Shown here one piece after another: positions 22,937 through 35,204 of a stretch of 64,000 nt of DNA. This stretch comes from Polytrichum commune (lineage: Eukaryota; Streptophyta; Polytrichopsida; Polytrichales; Polytrichaceae). Under the pieces are notes generated by a model. That model was not told the origin of the DNA and did not search any database. It saw nothing but the letters and a program-made list of their open reading frames with translations. The stretch spans positions 25,393,666-25,457,665 of the forward strand of contig OX485807.1 of assembly GCA_950295325.1 (NCBI GenBank), in the 5' to 3' direction. Within the stretch, counting starts at the first letter, position 1, and each line of letters starts with the position of its first letter. The position numbers and the translations under genes are program-made.

Positions 22937-24072
22937 GGTCCCTAACTCCAGAGTGCTTGTTCTCAATAATAGCACGGGACTTGCTTTTCTGCACATGGAC
23001 ATTAATTGGATAAGGTATTTCAAAATGTGCAGCCCAAAGTATTGTGAAATAACTAAACCAATGAACCTTTTCTAGAGGGTATATTGGGGTTTTACATTAG
23101 TTACTTGCAAGTGTCTTCTCTCCAAAAAAAATTCAGATCCCTTTCTTTACAACCCTTGAAGGAAATGTTGTTTTTGGGAGGAATAACCCGAACTTTCTTC
23201 TTTCCTTCAAGTCATGGTCCGAGTTCAAAATGATTTGGTTGAAGTCCACTGCATGAAATCTTAAGTAAGACATCATTGCATTGTGTGATTCTCAATAATA
23301 ACACATGCTAATTGGGATAATCAATGTAATTCCAAGCTTTACTACTCATACGAAGGCGAGATGGAATGGCTTGGGGTTCATGATGCCTATAAAAACTCAT
23401 TTAAAGTGGATGAAGGGACCTTACTAAAACAAGTCCTCCATTGGTCGAGAGCCCAAAGATGGATTCCAATTCTTGATGCCATTGGAAAAATCAAATCATC
23501 TATACATAGTCGATTGGGACCCATAGATGCATTATTGCCTTCCTAATGACTGGGTTTCTGTAGACATCATTCATCTTTGACCACATGGAATTGTTACATA
23601 CAAATGTCTCATCTATCCATGTTTAATAACCTAGTAAGTTTCCCATAAGTTTGCTAGCTGCGGCAAATGGAGGAACACACACTAGTAGGAAACGTGAGGT
23701 TACATGACATGTCACTCTAACATAAAGTGCTCATAATGACATCAACTGGAAAGGTGAGTCTACATGACACACAAAAAAGTAACACCGAAATGACACTGTT
23801 CTAGCTAGCCTAACACGTGTCAGATACCACATTGGGATAACCCTGGACATGTCAAAGTGATGTCATAGTAGACACGGTCTACTCCTAGGCCCATACGAAC
23901 CAAAAGTAGTCATGTGCCATATCGAACCTCTCAAAATAAAAAATTATTCAAGTTACTCAAATTCTTTACAACCAAATTCTCAAAAGCTTGGTAAGTAGTT
24001 TACCTCGCTCTGTACTAGCTAGGTAAAGCCATCGATCCTCAACTAATGTGTCCACAAGGAAGACACAAAGAG
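22937..24072. other. Unassigned DNA with a local direct repeat
   Basis: 'ttctcaataataacacatgctaatt' near 23290 repeats part of 'ttctcaataatagcacgggac...attaattgga' near 22963. No gene is recognisable. Confidence 0.4.
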
Positions 24073-24075
24073 TTA

Positions 24076-24589
24076 GGGGCGGTTTACACTATGGACCATG
24101 AAGTCGTCCCACGTAAGAGGCCTATTTTGCGTGGGACGACTTCATGGGACGACTTCCATGGTCCGAGTTACTAAAATATTAGTTTTCATGGTTCATGGGC
24201 CCTTCACTAGGTGTAAACCGAATGTGGACCAAGAGGAATGACCACACACCAAAAAGTGAAGGTGCTGATTTTTTTAATACATGCCCAAAAAATATCGGGA
24301 AAATTTATTTTTTAATTTTTTTTCGGCCAATGGCTGATTTTCAGCCTTACGGCTCCCTTGATTTCCGTTGAGTCGAGCATTTTGCCTCGCCTCAACGGAA
24401 AACCCGTTGGACCATGGCACATTATCCAAATGGCAAATTTTAGTAGTTTTTGGGGACCTCAAAGTTAGTGGTCATTCTCCTTTTTTCAAGGTAGTGTAAA
24501 GCCAAATGGGACCAAGAGCACTTTACTCTCCAATCACAGATTTTAGAATTTCATGGTCATGGCTCTTGGTCCATAGTGTAAACCGCCCC
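24076..24589. mobile_element. Harbinger/Tourist-like MITE, TSD TTA (514 bp)
   Basis: The left end GGGGCGGTTTACACTATGGA is mirrored exactly by the right end for over 20 bp, and TTA lies on both sides (24073-24075, 24590-24592). Inside the left end is a perfect 16-bp hairpin: ATGAAGTCGTCCCACG (24098-24113) against its complement (24130-24145). No coding capacity. Confidence 0.85.
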
Positions 24590-24746
24590 TTACTATAATA
24601 CACTCGACCATGAGCCCAGGATTCGAGCCTCTTGGTGCTGGGCCCACACCAAGGCCAATTTGAGTGAGATTATTATATTATCACATGATATCACATGATG
24701 AAGGTGCTTGGACCTCCTTAACCTTTTGTACACTGATTCAGTGTCC

Positions 24747-24960
24747 TATGAGATTTTTGGGCATAATTGGTGAAAATCCTAGTGTTCCAAGTCCAACTGG
24801 TTGCATGTTGTGATCTTTTGGGTTTTCTTTATTAAATTCGAGGTATATTCTATAGATTCCTCCAAAACGATTGGTGATTTTCCCTAGGTCTTGAACTTGA
24901 ACCGGCTATTTTTTCAAACTCAACCGGTTCATCTATAACTTGCAATCGGTTCTCCCAATT
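24747..24960 (+). repeat. Dispersed repeat with CCGGTT motifs, copy 1 (partner 31535-31742)
   Basis: 'gatttttgggcataat', 'agtccaactggttgcatgtt', 'ggtatattctata' and 'caaactcaaccggttcat' recur in order at 31535-31742, same strand, with scattered substitutions. The class is not evident. Confidence 0.7.
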
Positions 24961-26231
24961 CATTGCACTGGTATGTGCAATTAGGTTGTCTTTGTGAATA
25001 GGTGCCTCTTTTCCCATGTGCTTAGTGCATGTTATTAGCTGGAATTATGTAATGCAATAATGTCTTACCATTGTCATTAAATACTTCTAGCACTATGTAA
25101 CTCCAAATAGTACCATGCACTAAATTGATGTCCATAGCAAACTTATACTGTTTAGAGTTTATCTTGACGACCTTTCCAGGTGGGTGCATGTATCACTGCT
25201 TTTAGGGATAGTTATCATAGTAAGATACTTTGGTTTGGATGGTTATAATTAAGGCTGTTGATTTGCAGTACTTATACGGTTTCTAAGGGTTTCTAGTTGG
25301 AGCAGTAATCCTAGGTAGATTTCATTAAACAAGGAAGCGGTTATTACAGTCAGGGCGGAAAGTAGCCTCTTAGTCGGGGAGCAAGAGTAGGCTCCATAAA
25401 TGGAGGAAAATCCGTAACATTGGTCGTGTCGATTGCACCAAATAGTTCTTTTTCAAAATGTGTAACTACGTGAACTGAACAGCAAGTTAAAAAAAGGCAA
25501 GCCGTGCAACACACTCTTCGGCGAGGAGGCCGGTGGCAAGTCACGCCCACTAACTTACGTGGTCCACAAGGACACTTCATGGAGGCTTTCGTTGCTCGTT
25601 CAAAGAGTTTTAGCTTGTAACGCTCCCCATATATTAATTGTATAGTACACCCTAGTTTGAACATTCTATGTTCAGTTGCCCTTTGAAAGGGTGTAGAGGT
25701 TGGCGACTCTTATGTACTAGAATAATTTTGTTCACACATTCACACTTCAAGTCTCAACAACTTGAGCAAGTGTATAGTTGGGTCATGCTCAAAGTAAGAT
25801 GATGTCAAGGGGGAATGGTATGAAACACAGGAGAATACATGACAAGCGTAACAATGCTTGTAAGTTTATTGGGTTTGGGGCTCACAAAATGAGAGCTCAA
25901 ACTCTCAGCTCCATGAGTTAGCTTAGAGCTTGTCATATATGTTCCACATTGGATCCACCAAGGTCAAGTTTTCCTGATATTGTAAGGCCGATGAAAATGT
26001 TTAAGTTGAAAGTTGAAAGTTTTGAGTGTGTCAAGTGGACTTGAGTGAACAAACGTGAGTGCGATAGAAAGATTTGTTGTTTGTTCCTTTTCACGTAAAC
26101 TCTACATTTAATATCACTACACCTGGGTAATAATGTCATTTGTGCGACTTACCTTGTTATGAGGCCAGTGTAAGTTACGTATGTCCAATGACTTATCATT
26201 GATGGAGCCTCTTGACACATGGCATTAGTGT
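24961..26231. other. Unassigned DNA with one open minus-strand frame
   Basis: The minus-strand frame at 25350-25664 is open for about 104 codons and rich in Cys and Arg but has no recognisable spacing or domain. The rest shows no element ends. Confidence 0.35.
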
Positions 26232-26236
26232 GTTTA

Positions 26237-27797
26237 TGTTAGCCCTAAACCCCCACCCTTATGCGTCGTAGTCCGGGTGAGAGCTTGTGGCTAACATCAC
26301 CTAGTTAGCGTTGTGAATGTGGTTACTCAGTGATAATTACTCAACCCATTGCAACATCACAAGTAACATTTTATTTCAAGTCTTAGGTACAAGCATTGAT
26401 AAATGCTCTTCATTCTTACTCTAATGTACCACACTTGAGATCGTTGCATTTTTCTTCCCACACTTAATTCCACAAATCCCCAAACACCGGGCAAGGTAGA
26501 GTTGGGGGCCAAAACCAACCCCCTTTTCCCCGATTATGTATTCCCTACCCCTTCCCTCACAAAACTAACTACCTTCCCTAATGCCCACTAGCCATCACTC
26601 CTTGAGAACCCCCCCTTGGAGAACCAGAACCCAACCGGTTGCCTAGGATTGTGCGTTGTTCACCGCCACTATTCACCCGTCAGTGCCCGTCATGGGCACC
26701 GGCTCCCTTCAGTCCGAGGTTCGGTGCTTGCTGGCCGCGTGAAGGGCTCATTGGTTGTGGCACCCTCCTTACAGGCATGCGGCCGAGAGGCCCTGATCCC
26801 CTTACCTCTGAGTTCCCAACCCATTCGCCATCGAATGTTGCCATTTACCTCGCCCCCAATCTGCGCCGTATGCACTTCAGCTGCTCTTGGGATTGATTCG
26901 TGAATGCTGCATCCAAGAGCGCATTCTGCAACCGAGCTTGAATTCGGCAGGTCCGAAGAGTTCTGGTGCCTGATTGCGGCCAGAGTCGATTAATTCCAGC
27001 ATTGCCTTCATTCCCCACCCAATTTAGTCAGCAGCAAGTCCCTGAATTCAAATGCCCAGTCCCCCGCCCAACATTAATCGGTTGAATTCATTACACACTG
27101 AGGTTCGACCTCCCTGCACTGGAGCTCACACCCAAATCTGGAGTCCCCCTCGAATTTGATCCAGCTGCGGCATTGTAGCCATTACCCCTCTTTCCTCAAC
27201 CGCTTCATCTCTCAGCCCATCTTCTCACATTCTGCTTCCTTCTACTCATGAGCTCGCCAGCCGCAAGGAATCTGCCTCCTTGCCTATCCTCGAAAAACAG
27301 AGAGAGGAACTCGAAGCAGAGCCGCAACCGCCCCAGCCACTGAACTCAGTTCCCTGAATCCGCATTATCTTAGGTCACAGTGGCCTCCCCCCTAAACTAC
27401 CAGTGGCCATGCCCATAATGGCCAATTAACTGATCTACCCTTGTCCACACCGGTTCAAGCCGAAATGTTCAATTTTCACACACTAATCCCCAGATCAGTA
27501 AAAACCACATCACTCATTTAACCCGCTAACCCTTTAACACTACATTAATCATTTACCCCTCTAACCATTGCTCCGTCATTAATCCTAATTTCTTACCCTA
27601 GCCATTAATCCCCCAGCTCAACTTCTTAGGAAGTTTTAACGATAGCTCCCACACCAACCTAACCTTAAACGCAGTTCTTCCCCCCGGAACCAAGCTTCAC
27701 TCTTTTTATGTTTTAATAATATAATAAGCTATCCCAACTAAAACCTTAATCAAGTCTAAACTTAAAACACATGTGGGCACATGCTTTTGGGCTCACA
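26237..27797 (+). mobile_element. Solo-LTR-like element, TSD GTTTA (1561 bp)
   Basis: It starts TGTTAGCCCTAAACCCCCAC, ends TGGGCTCACA, and is flanked by the exact duplication GTTTA (26232-26236, 27798-27802). Its termini match the minus-strand element at 18783-20019. The interior is GC-richer than its surroundings and holds short open frames near 26616-26903 with no domain. No gag/pol or second LTR is present. Confidence 0.88.
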
Positions 27798-27802
27798 GTT
27801 TA

Positions 27803-29938
27803 CTAAAATCTTGGTTAGTGTGCACAATAATATTATGAGGTCTATGCCTAGATTAAACGATGGTCAACAAGTTGATCATCAGTGTAAAGTTGACACATGA
27901 CATTGGGCATTAATATATTTTATCATCTTCTTCTCTTGCATCTAAAATGCAAACACCTAACACTTGCCATTATTAAGTGTAATATTATCTTGCATACTAG
28001 AACATATTAGATTTATCATCTTAAGCAATCCTTGAATGTACTATGCTATATATCGTATTCTAAATAGTAATTCACTTCCAAAGTTACTTATGTTGACAAT
28101 TAGTGGGCATGACACTAATAAACAAAGCTAGACATCTAGTTAGACCGTTTGCTAATAGTGTTCATGATAATGAATACCATAACCCGCGTGGTGGTTTGGC
28201 TCACAAACACGAACTCATGAGGACTCTTCCAATATTCGATGAACAATTTTGGTAACATTGAACACGAGTACCCACCCCAAGTGTGAATGGATCAAGTACA
28301 ATGGCCCACGTTTTTTACAACATGTAAAATTGCAAACATTATAACAACAAGTAATAATGATATCTATCATGAACCTAGTAGAATAATGTCATTATAAGTT
28401 TGATATTTTGTCTTGTCAATGTAATTATGATCATTATGTAAAAACCATAATAATTATCAAATGACTTTAGAATTTGCATGGCCCACTTGGCATAGTAAGT
28501 AGCAGAAATTCTATCAACCCACAGTATATAGTTGGTTGTGTTTTCAATATTTGTAAGATTGATGGGGCCCAGTGCAAAGGTCACTACATGTAGTCATAGT
28601 CCCTTAACACTACACCATTTATAATATATACTAGTGGCACCGGACGAATAGTGTAACTTACCCCATAATGTGACCTATCCTAAGCTACACTAATGGTCAA
28701 CAAGGTTGACCCTTCGTGTGTCCACATGACACTTGTCATTTGCGTGTTCAATAATATCTTTCTCAAGTTTGTCTTCTTTGACTTGTCGTTTTGTGAAAGT
28801 TGTCATTGACGTGGGCACATTACCTTCTTGTGTATTATAATAAAAAAAAACTATCATCTCAAGCACCTCAATGTGCTATGCTAAATGTCCTAATGTAAGT
28901 AATTTTGTACAAAATCAAATAGCAAGACATATTGTGGTGAGAGGGAATTATTGCATACAAGCATACCTCTCATCCATCCATGTTTAAGAATTTGTCCCTT
29001 GTAGGCTTTGATAGATTGATTTGGGCTTTTGAAGCTCATCTTGGTGTCAAATTATCCAAAAACAAGTAGACTCCAACATACATACTACTTTAGGGAATTT
29101 TTGTTGGATGAATGAGAGGTGCACTTGGATGCACCACAACCATAGACCTTTAACCTTGGCTTAGGATTTGTGCCGTGTATGTAAATGAAAGGGGCCCAAT
29201 AATAACCTACCCCCTTACAAGTTATGGTTGCTAGCTCTTCCTAAATTTATCTAAGTTAGAGTTATTCGGGGATTTTGATGCAATTTTAGGGTCAGATATG
29301 CTAAGAAAAGAAATATTCATAATTATGCATTGTTCAAACAATGCATATTGTTTTGAGAAATTTGCGGCGAGGGCTCCCACCCCTTTGCCTCAACTATAAA
29401 TATTTGAGGAAAGTGCATACAATCATCCACACTTTCCAACAAAATGAGAGCGTTTATGGTCACCACAAACTCACCATAAACATAATGAGACAAGCAATCA
29501 ATGTCCTTAAGCACCTTTGGATTTTGTCTAGTAAGAGTGACTCATTTCCACTAAAAAATGAGTCATTACCAAAATTAGTCTAGGAAGCTTTATTTGATAA
29601 GCTCTTTATTGTGTCTTTTTACAACACAACTTGAAATTGATAAAGTATTTCTATAAATGCAGATATAGAAATGGAAAGTGGTGGAAGAATGCACCGTACC
29701 ATATCCGTATCTGCATCACAATTGCAAACGCAAACACAAAAAAGTGGATGGATGAAGGAGGATTTGTTATTTGGATACAATAATGGGTGGGCAACTTCCC
29801 CTCAAAGCAAGAACACATGTCATCATTACAAGCCCCCACAATAGGATGGTGTCGGGTTCAACTTGCGAGCTGGACCCACGCTTCAAGCCCAACCAATATT
29901 GTGCCGTTGGCTGGGCCTGAAAAGGCTTCCCTGACTGG
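27803..29938. other. Unassigned DNA with loosely related segments
   Basis: Segments near 27860 ('gatggtcaacaagttgatca') and 28630 ('aatggtcaacaaggttgacc') are related and both lead into 'ttgaca..tgacatt' sequence, suggesting two eroded copies of one repeat. The overlapping opposite-strand frames at 29323-29583 carry no motif. Confidence 0.4.
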
Positions 29939-29946
29939 AATAACTT

Positions 29947-31327
29947 CAGGGTTGTCTATTGTGTCGTGACGGAGGGTAATCCCGGCATAATGTCGTGCCG
30001 TCACGACACGTATCCGTCACGACATTATGCCGGATGCTGTCTTTATCCTGACGGACTTGAATTTTACCGATTTTTTTGTGTAATTACATTAACCCAATTC
30101 GGACACGTAGGATTTACAATGTCCACGTGTGATGACATGTCAGCAAAGTAAAGGTAAAGTGGGGAAAAATTTACTAGAGCCCATCCGCCCCCCCGTCCGC
30201 CCCTGTTCTTGACCCCGTCCGCTCCGTTCCCAACCCCATACGCCCCGTGTTCCCCCCCGTCCGCCCCTCCGTCCGCTCCCCCGTCCGCCACAGTTTTTTT
30301 TTTTTTTTTTTTTTTTTTCCCCTTCCCCGTCCGCCCCATTTAAAAAAAAAATTTCCCCCCCCTCCGTCCGCTCCCATTCCCCCCCGTCCACCCCCGTTCC
30401 CGACCCTGTCCGCTCCGTTCCCAACCCCGTTCCCCCCCGTCCGCCCCTCCGTCCGCTCCCCCATCCGCCCCAGTAGTTTTTTTTTTCCCCCCCCCCTTCC
30501 CCGTCCGCCCCATTTTTTAAAAAAAAAATTTCCCCCCCTCCGTCCGCCCCCGTTCCCGACCCCGTCCGCCCCCGTTCCCAACCCCGTACGCGCCGTTCCC
30601 CCCCGTCCACCCCTCCGTCCGCTCCCCCGTCCGCCCCAGGTTTTTTTCCCCCCCCCCCCCTTCCCCGTCCGCCCCTTTTTTTTAAAAAAAAAAATCCCCC
30701 CCCCCCCCGTCCGCTCCGTTCCCAACCCCGTACGCCCCGTTCCCCCCCGTCCGCGCCCTGTTCACCTCCGTCCGCCCCAGTTTTTTTTTTTTTTTTCTTT
30801 TCCCCCCCCCTTCCCCATCCGCGCCCCGTTCACCTCCGTCCGCCCCTCTGTCCGCCCCAGTTTTTTTTCTTTTTTTCTTTTTCCCCCCCCCCTTCCCCGT
30901 CCGCCCCATTTTTTTTAAAAAAAATTCCCCCCCCCCGTCCGCCCCCGTTCCCGACCCCGTCCGCTCCGTTCCCGCCCCCGTTCCTGACCCCGTCCGCTCC
31001 GTCCCCCCCCCACCCCCGTCCGCCCCACCCTCGTCCCCCGTCCGCCCCACACCCTCCTTAGTCGTTTTTTACTACTTTGATTTTAACAAAATGGTAAACA
31101 AAATGGAAAAATGATTTACCTGGCGCTAGGCATATCCACGACCACGTCGGCGTTTTCTGCCACATAGGACGCCACCTTGGCAAGAAGGTAAGTATTTTAC
31201 CCACCCTAGTCCGTTCCCCCTATGTTGACCCTACGTGGACCCTATTGTGTCGTGACGGAGGGGTCCGTCACGACACGACACGACATGACGGCACGACACC
31301 GTCATGACGTCGCGATAGACAACCCTG
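29947..31327 (-). mobile_element. hAT-type element with G/C-rich core, copy 2, TSD AATAACTT (1381 bp)
   Basis: It starts CAGGGTTGTCTATTGTG and ends GCGATAGACAACCCTG, with the exact 8-bp duplication AATAACTT at 29939-29946 and 31328-31335. Its two unique arms match those of 9941-10736 in reverse orientation, including 'accttggcaagaaggtaagt' and 'ggtaaagtgggg'. Subterminal CGTCACGACA motifs are repeated at both ends. The central 870 bases are a C-rich (plus strand) array with T and A runs, longer and differently organised than in copy 1. No transposase. Confidence 0.93.
30180..31050 (-). repeat. Higher-order G-rich array in hAT copy 2
   Basis: On the plus strand, five units of about 110-180 bp each contain GTTCC-CGACCCCGTCCG blocks, CCGTCCGCCCC blocks, a T run of 7-24, a C run, CTTCCCCGTCCGCCCC, an A run and another C run. 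Unit boundaries are near 30360, 30538, 30709, 30826 and 30936. Homopolymer lengths vary between units. The open frames of up to 220 codons here are an artefact of this repeat. Confidence 0.9.
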
Positions 31328-31335
31328 AATAACTT

Positions 31336-31900
31336 GGATATATTAGGGGCTTAGCTTTCAACTCCTTTATAAGAGAATCAACTACCAATACCTTACAATA
31401 TTTAACCATAATGCATAATATTAGTTGAAACCATTTCTATACAAAGCCCTATGTATTATAAGATATTAGTTTAATAATCATGGGACTCACAATTTCTGAA
31501 GCTCATATAAAATGAACGTGTGGGACAGTGATTGGGAAGATTTTTGGGCATAATCGGTTGAGATCCTATTGTTTGCAAGTCCAACCGGTTACATGTTGAC
31601 ATCCTTTGGTTTCCTTTATTAAATTGGGGTATATTCTATAAATTCCTCTAAAATGATCGGTGTTTTTCCTGCAGTCTTGAACTTCAACTGGTTATTTCTC
31701 AAACTCAACCAGTTCATTTGTGACTAATTGTTGGTTCTCCCCCCAATGATAGGTGTGGGACATATAGTGAGACTACTCCCCTCCAAAATAATGTTACCCG
31801 ATTTAGCACCCCTTTGTGTTAGCGTTTGGTGTTCTAGCGTGTGATCATGCTTTACTAGGTAAGAGCCAAGAAGAAGTAAAATATTGGTGGAATTGGCCAT
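31336..31900. other. Intergenic DNA with a dispersed repeat at 31535-31742
   Basis: 31535-31742 is copy 2 of the repeat at 24747-24960. The remainder has no recognisable feature; it leads into the GC-richer gene-like region. Confidence 0.45.
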
Positions 31901-32246
31901 GAGTATGTTTAGAATTTGAGGTGGGACCTTGTGTTGTAATGGAGCAATGGAGCAGCCGGGAGAAGCCCGCTGTGTGGCAGCGCTTCTCACAGGCTTTGGT
32001 TTTTTTTACATATTAAGTCAGAATCGCTCGCTCCTCGCTTCATCTTCATACCCCATCTCTCTGATTCCCAACACAAGAGAGCTCCGCATCTCCAATCCTC
32101 TCCTCTTCCTCTCATTTGTAGTGTTGCTCATGTGTTGCTGATTGATCTTTTGGGTTAAGATTTGCTAGACGCGCTCTTGGTTTCTTTAGTTTGCCACTTC
32201 TGAGCGTTGCTGTAGTGAGTAGTTCGCAGCTTTATAATTTGTAGAG

Positions 32247-32594
32247 ATGGACACACGAGAGGACTATAGCCCAATTAGTGTCTACAAGCCCAAGCCCGTG
32301 GTTGTTCATGGGGGGAAAAAAGTGAGGGCCGAAGCATAATAGGAGGAGTTTTTGAGTCGAATTGAGTACTAGACCTGTGTCTGTACGTTTCTTCTTTCTT
32401 TCTGTTCAGAATTTTAGCTTGTCAATGCGCCATGGATAATTGTTCCAGGTGAAGGAGGAACCGACCAGGGATTTTGATTCTAGAAGAGAAATAGCATCCT
32501 GGTCGCCAACACCGCGGTGCTGAGGATGTCCTCTCATCCCGAGACATCTACCTGGAGTGAATTAGATACTTTCCTATAGCGACGAATGCAGACG
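32247..32594 (+). pseudogene. Gene-like unit 1, unknown protein, probably decayed
   Basis: A pyrimidine-rich leader (about 32025-32110) precedes ATG 32247, which opens a 25-codon exon (MDTREDYSPISVYKPKPVVV...) ending at a possible GT donor at 32322. A candidate intron of 127 bases ends TTCCAG at 32448, and the next segment reads VKEEPTRDFDSRREIASWSP before a stop, after which a second frame (SSHPETSTWSELDTF) looks more coding. A GT donor-like site follows at 32595. I do not recognise the protein. The first exon is closely paralleled by 33242-33361, so this is one member of a tandem duplicate. The frame break suggests a pseudogene, though an unusual splice could explain it. Confidence 0.35.
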
Positions 32595-33241
32595 GTACTT
32601 CTCTCTACCTAATTTTTTTTCACAAAGAATGAGTCACGCTCAAATATGATACACTTAGGCAAGCAAGTACAACGTCATATAATAGCATCTCCTGTACCTC
32701 ACTAGTCCATACTGCACAGTGCATACAACAGAGGCTGAGAGCAGACTCTGCTCAGGAGCAGACTAGCTAACCTTTGTAGTACTAGATCTCCATAGCTAAG
32801 GTAGAGCTATTTAAGACACTGCAAAAAGTTCTCGTAGAGGGCAGACACACCTCTCACGGGTCCTTACACACGTGCTTTTAAACTGAGAGCACACAAGACT
32901 CAGGAGGGGGGAAAACAGTCCTTCTAATTATCATAAGTAGCAGCCGTTAGTACCTTCGTCCGTAACTTAGGCTTAGTGGTCACTACAGAATCCACGCACT
33001 CTTCGGGTGGCAGACAGAGATCCACGAAGATGTTTTGGAGACACAAAGTGCTGAACAGGAAACTCAAACAGGGCTGAGTTGGAGGCTTTCAGTACAATGT
33101 ATTGCAGCCGTGTCAATAGGACAGACGGTCGTGTCTTGTTATCTTTTGGCGTCTCGTATTGTGACGACTCAAGTTTACCAAAGCTAAGTAATTGTTGTCA
33201 GGTTGTTGCAGTCTAAATAGTTCGGAGGTCTAGTAATCGAG

Positions 33242-33361
33242 ATGGAACCAGCAGAAGGCGATTGGAGCCAGAGGAGTGTCTACCGCCCTCCTCTGGTGGT
33301 GGTTGTCTATGAGAAGAAAATTCAGGGTGAGGCGTCTGAGTGTCTCTTATATGAAGCCTAG
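33242..33361 (+). pseudogene. Gene-like unit 2, paralogue of unit 1
   Basis: ATG 33242 opens 39 codons starting MEPAEGDWSQRSVYRPPLVV. It aligns with unit 1 over SVY(K/R)P.(P/L)VVV and over the leader bases before ATG (tagttcg...gagatgga). The downstream 'gtcaatg.ccaatgaataatggctccag' also parallels the presumed intron end of unit 1. Function unknown. It is probably a first exon or a dead duplicate. Confidence 0.35.
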
Positions 33362-33529
33362 CCTGTCAATGACCAATGAATAATGGCTCCAGATGATGGA
33401 ATAGACTAGCAGACTCCTCACAGAGATACTTATTTTTCGGTGATCAAGAGAGAGTTATGGTAGGTACAAGTTTCATGCATTTTTGGTTGGATCACCCACC
33501 CTGGGCCATCGTTTCTGTTTTGAAACCCA

Positions 33530-34112
33530 TCATTTAAAAAGACAGTAGTGTGGTTCCAGAAAAACTACGGTGCAGTTTGTCACCCTCCCGCGGTGAAGAA
33601 GAAGAAAGGATTGTGTGTTTCGCCCGTGTTTCAAAGCTTGGCCGTGAGCGAGATAGGACTCGGCCAGGGGATTTACTTGGGCAACGAAATTCTGCGGATT
33701 GTTTGACATCATAAGAGGAATTTCACTCGGGAACAATATTGAATCTGTTGCGATCGGAAGCATTCTGGCAGCATCGGCAGACCAAAGTCGGAAAGTTGTC
33801 CTCTACAATGATGCCAAGGTTCGGAGCGGTGGAGTTGAGCCGGGGGTTGTGACTCCGCCTTGGTGATCGATGATGGAGGAATCGGTGGAGGAACCAGATT
33901 TTCCATGTCCTAAGATGGAGAGAGGGTTCGGGGCTACAATTGGCACCGTGCAGCTGCTACCTAAATGGTTGTCAATGGCAAGATCCTTGAAGGCTTGGAG
34001 ACTCATGGGGTCCACACCAAATTGCCTTGGAATTCCGTGGCTTGTGAAAGGCCTCATAGAGGGTCACAGGGTTCTTTCAGTAAGGCATGATCATATTCTA
34101 TATTTCATATAG
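33530..34112 (+). other. Coding-looking but broken segment downstream of unit 2
   Basis: Short plus-strand frames read SLGNNIESVAIGSILAASAD near 33725 and LPKWLSMARSLKAW near 33958, separated by stops. Composition is GC-richer than the surroundings. I cannot name a family; it may be the eroded body of the gene whose first exon is at 33242. Confidence 0.3.
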
Positions 34113-34113
34113 C

Positions 34114-34330
34114 TATTTTACATCTTGTAATGAAGTTGCATCTGTAAATAAACCATCTGGCAAGTGACATTTCAAGGTATGAATGAATCTGCTATCCGAG
34201 TGATACAGTAGGTGTCTTTGCGGTGCATCCGAAGTGTAAGATATGGTTGTGCATGACTTTGGCTGTAGATCATGTGTTGTATGGATAGGAGATTTTGGCT
34301 ACAACAACCAGTGCAGAGATGACTCTGCTA
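34114..34330 (+). repeat. Tandem-duplicated 3'-end-like segment, copy 1
   Basis: 'gtaatgaagttgcatctgtaaat', 'catctggcaagtgacattt' and 'gactctgctac' recur in order at 35205-35475. The TGTAA-type motifs and 'aataaacc' would suit a plant 3' UTR. A smaller pair (34032-34065 and 34685-34720, 'ttcggtggcttgagagaggcc'-like) shows a second offset. Confidence 0.65.
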
Positions 34331-35204
34331 CTACCCCCAATTTGTTTTTGTGGAGACTTAGTCCTATGTATACTTTTGTGCCTAGAGCGAGTATGTGTTT
34401 TTGCTGCGCGTTTTTGCAGCGATTCACCGAAATTGCTGACACAGCAATTCTGTAGGAAGAAAAATGTTAGTGTTAGAACAACACTTTGCGAAAGATAGCT
34501 GTACAGCTGAGTCGAAGGCGTACACATTGGAAGGAAAAACAGAGCGGAAAATGAGGGAGAGGGGGTAGGGGAGAGGGGGAGAAGTTTCCTGGATTTCATT
34601 GTTCTACTCTGGCTTTGTATTAGGGAACAAAATGGATGCTTAACTACGAGCCTTCCATTACACCACTCCAACGATCTGTTGCAACTTAATTCGGTGGCTT
34701 GAGAGAGGCCTTGGAGAGTCACATGATTGTCATGTAGATATAATTGAGATGATAGTTCGAAGACTATTTTATTTATAGATGTAACCTCATTACTTGATGA
34801 AGGCTACGAAAGTTTTGGTACCAGCTGTTTACTTCGCAAGGCCCCATTCCCCAAGAAGGACCACCTTCCACCAGGATCTTTAACCCGGATCCTCCGGAGA
34901 CAGATCAGTAACGTCGTAGGTTGACATTGGTCACTAGATCTGAGGTTCAAGTAGGATCGAGACCCCCGGAGGCAGCCGTAACGTCTCTGGGCTGACGTTG
35001 TAACAATGCAAGCATAACGTCGGTGCTGACGACGAAAGAGGCCGGGCAACAAGGAAGCAGCTCCAAGTTCATCACTGTACTTGTGTCGTGAGCAACTTAT
35101 TTAGCTTTTGTAGAACTCACATTATGGTAGATTGATAGATTTATAATACTAGGTAGACAGATGGTAAAGCTTGGGTAGCGGCAACTGACTTGTGAGCAAT
35201 GTAC

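Noticed and set aside
24600-24665. tRNA-like GGATTCGAGCC box with a nearby GGTGC motif
   Set aside because: The stems do not form a cloverleaf on either strand; at most a tRNA-derived SINE trace.
25350-25664. Cys-rich 104-codon minus-strand ORF as a possible zinc protein
   Set aside because: The cysteines have no recognisable spacing and the flanks show no gene signals.
26616-26903. Overlapping 85-95 codon ORFs
   Set aside because: Inside the second solo-LTR-like element, open in three frames at once, no motif.
30174-31050. Open frames of 120-220 codons on both strands
   Set aside because: They follow the C/G-rich array and its homopolymers and show no start context or non-repeat composition.
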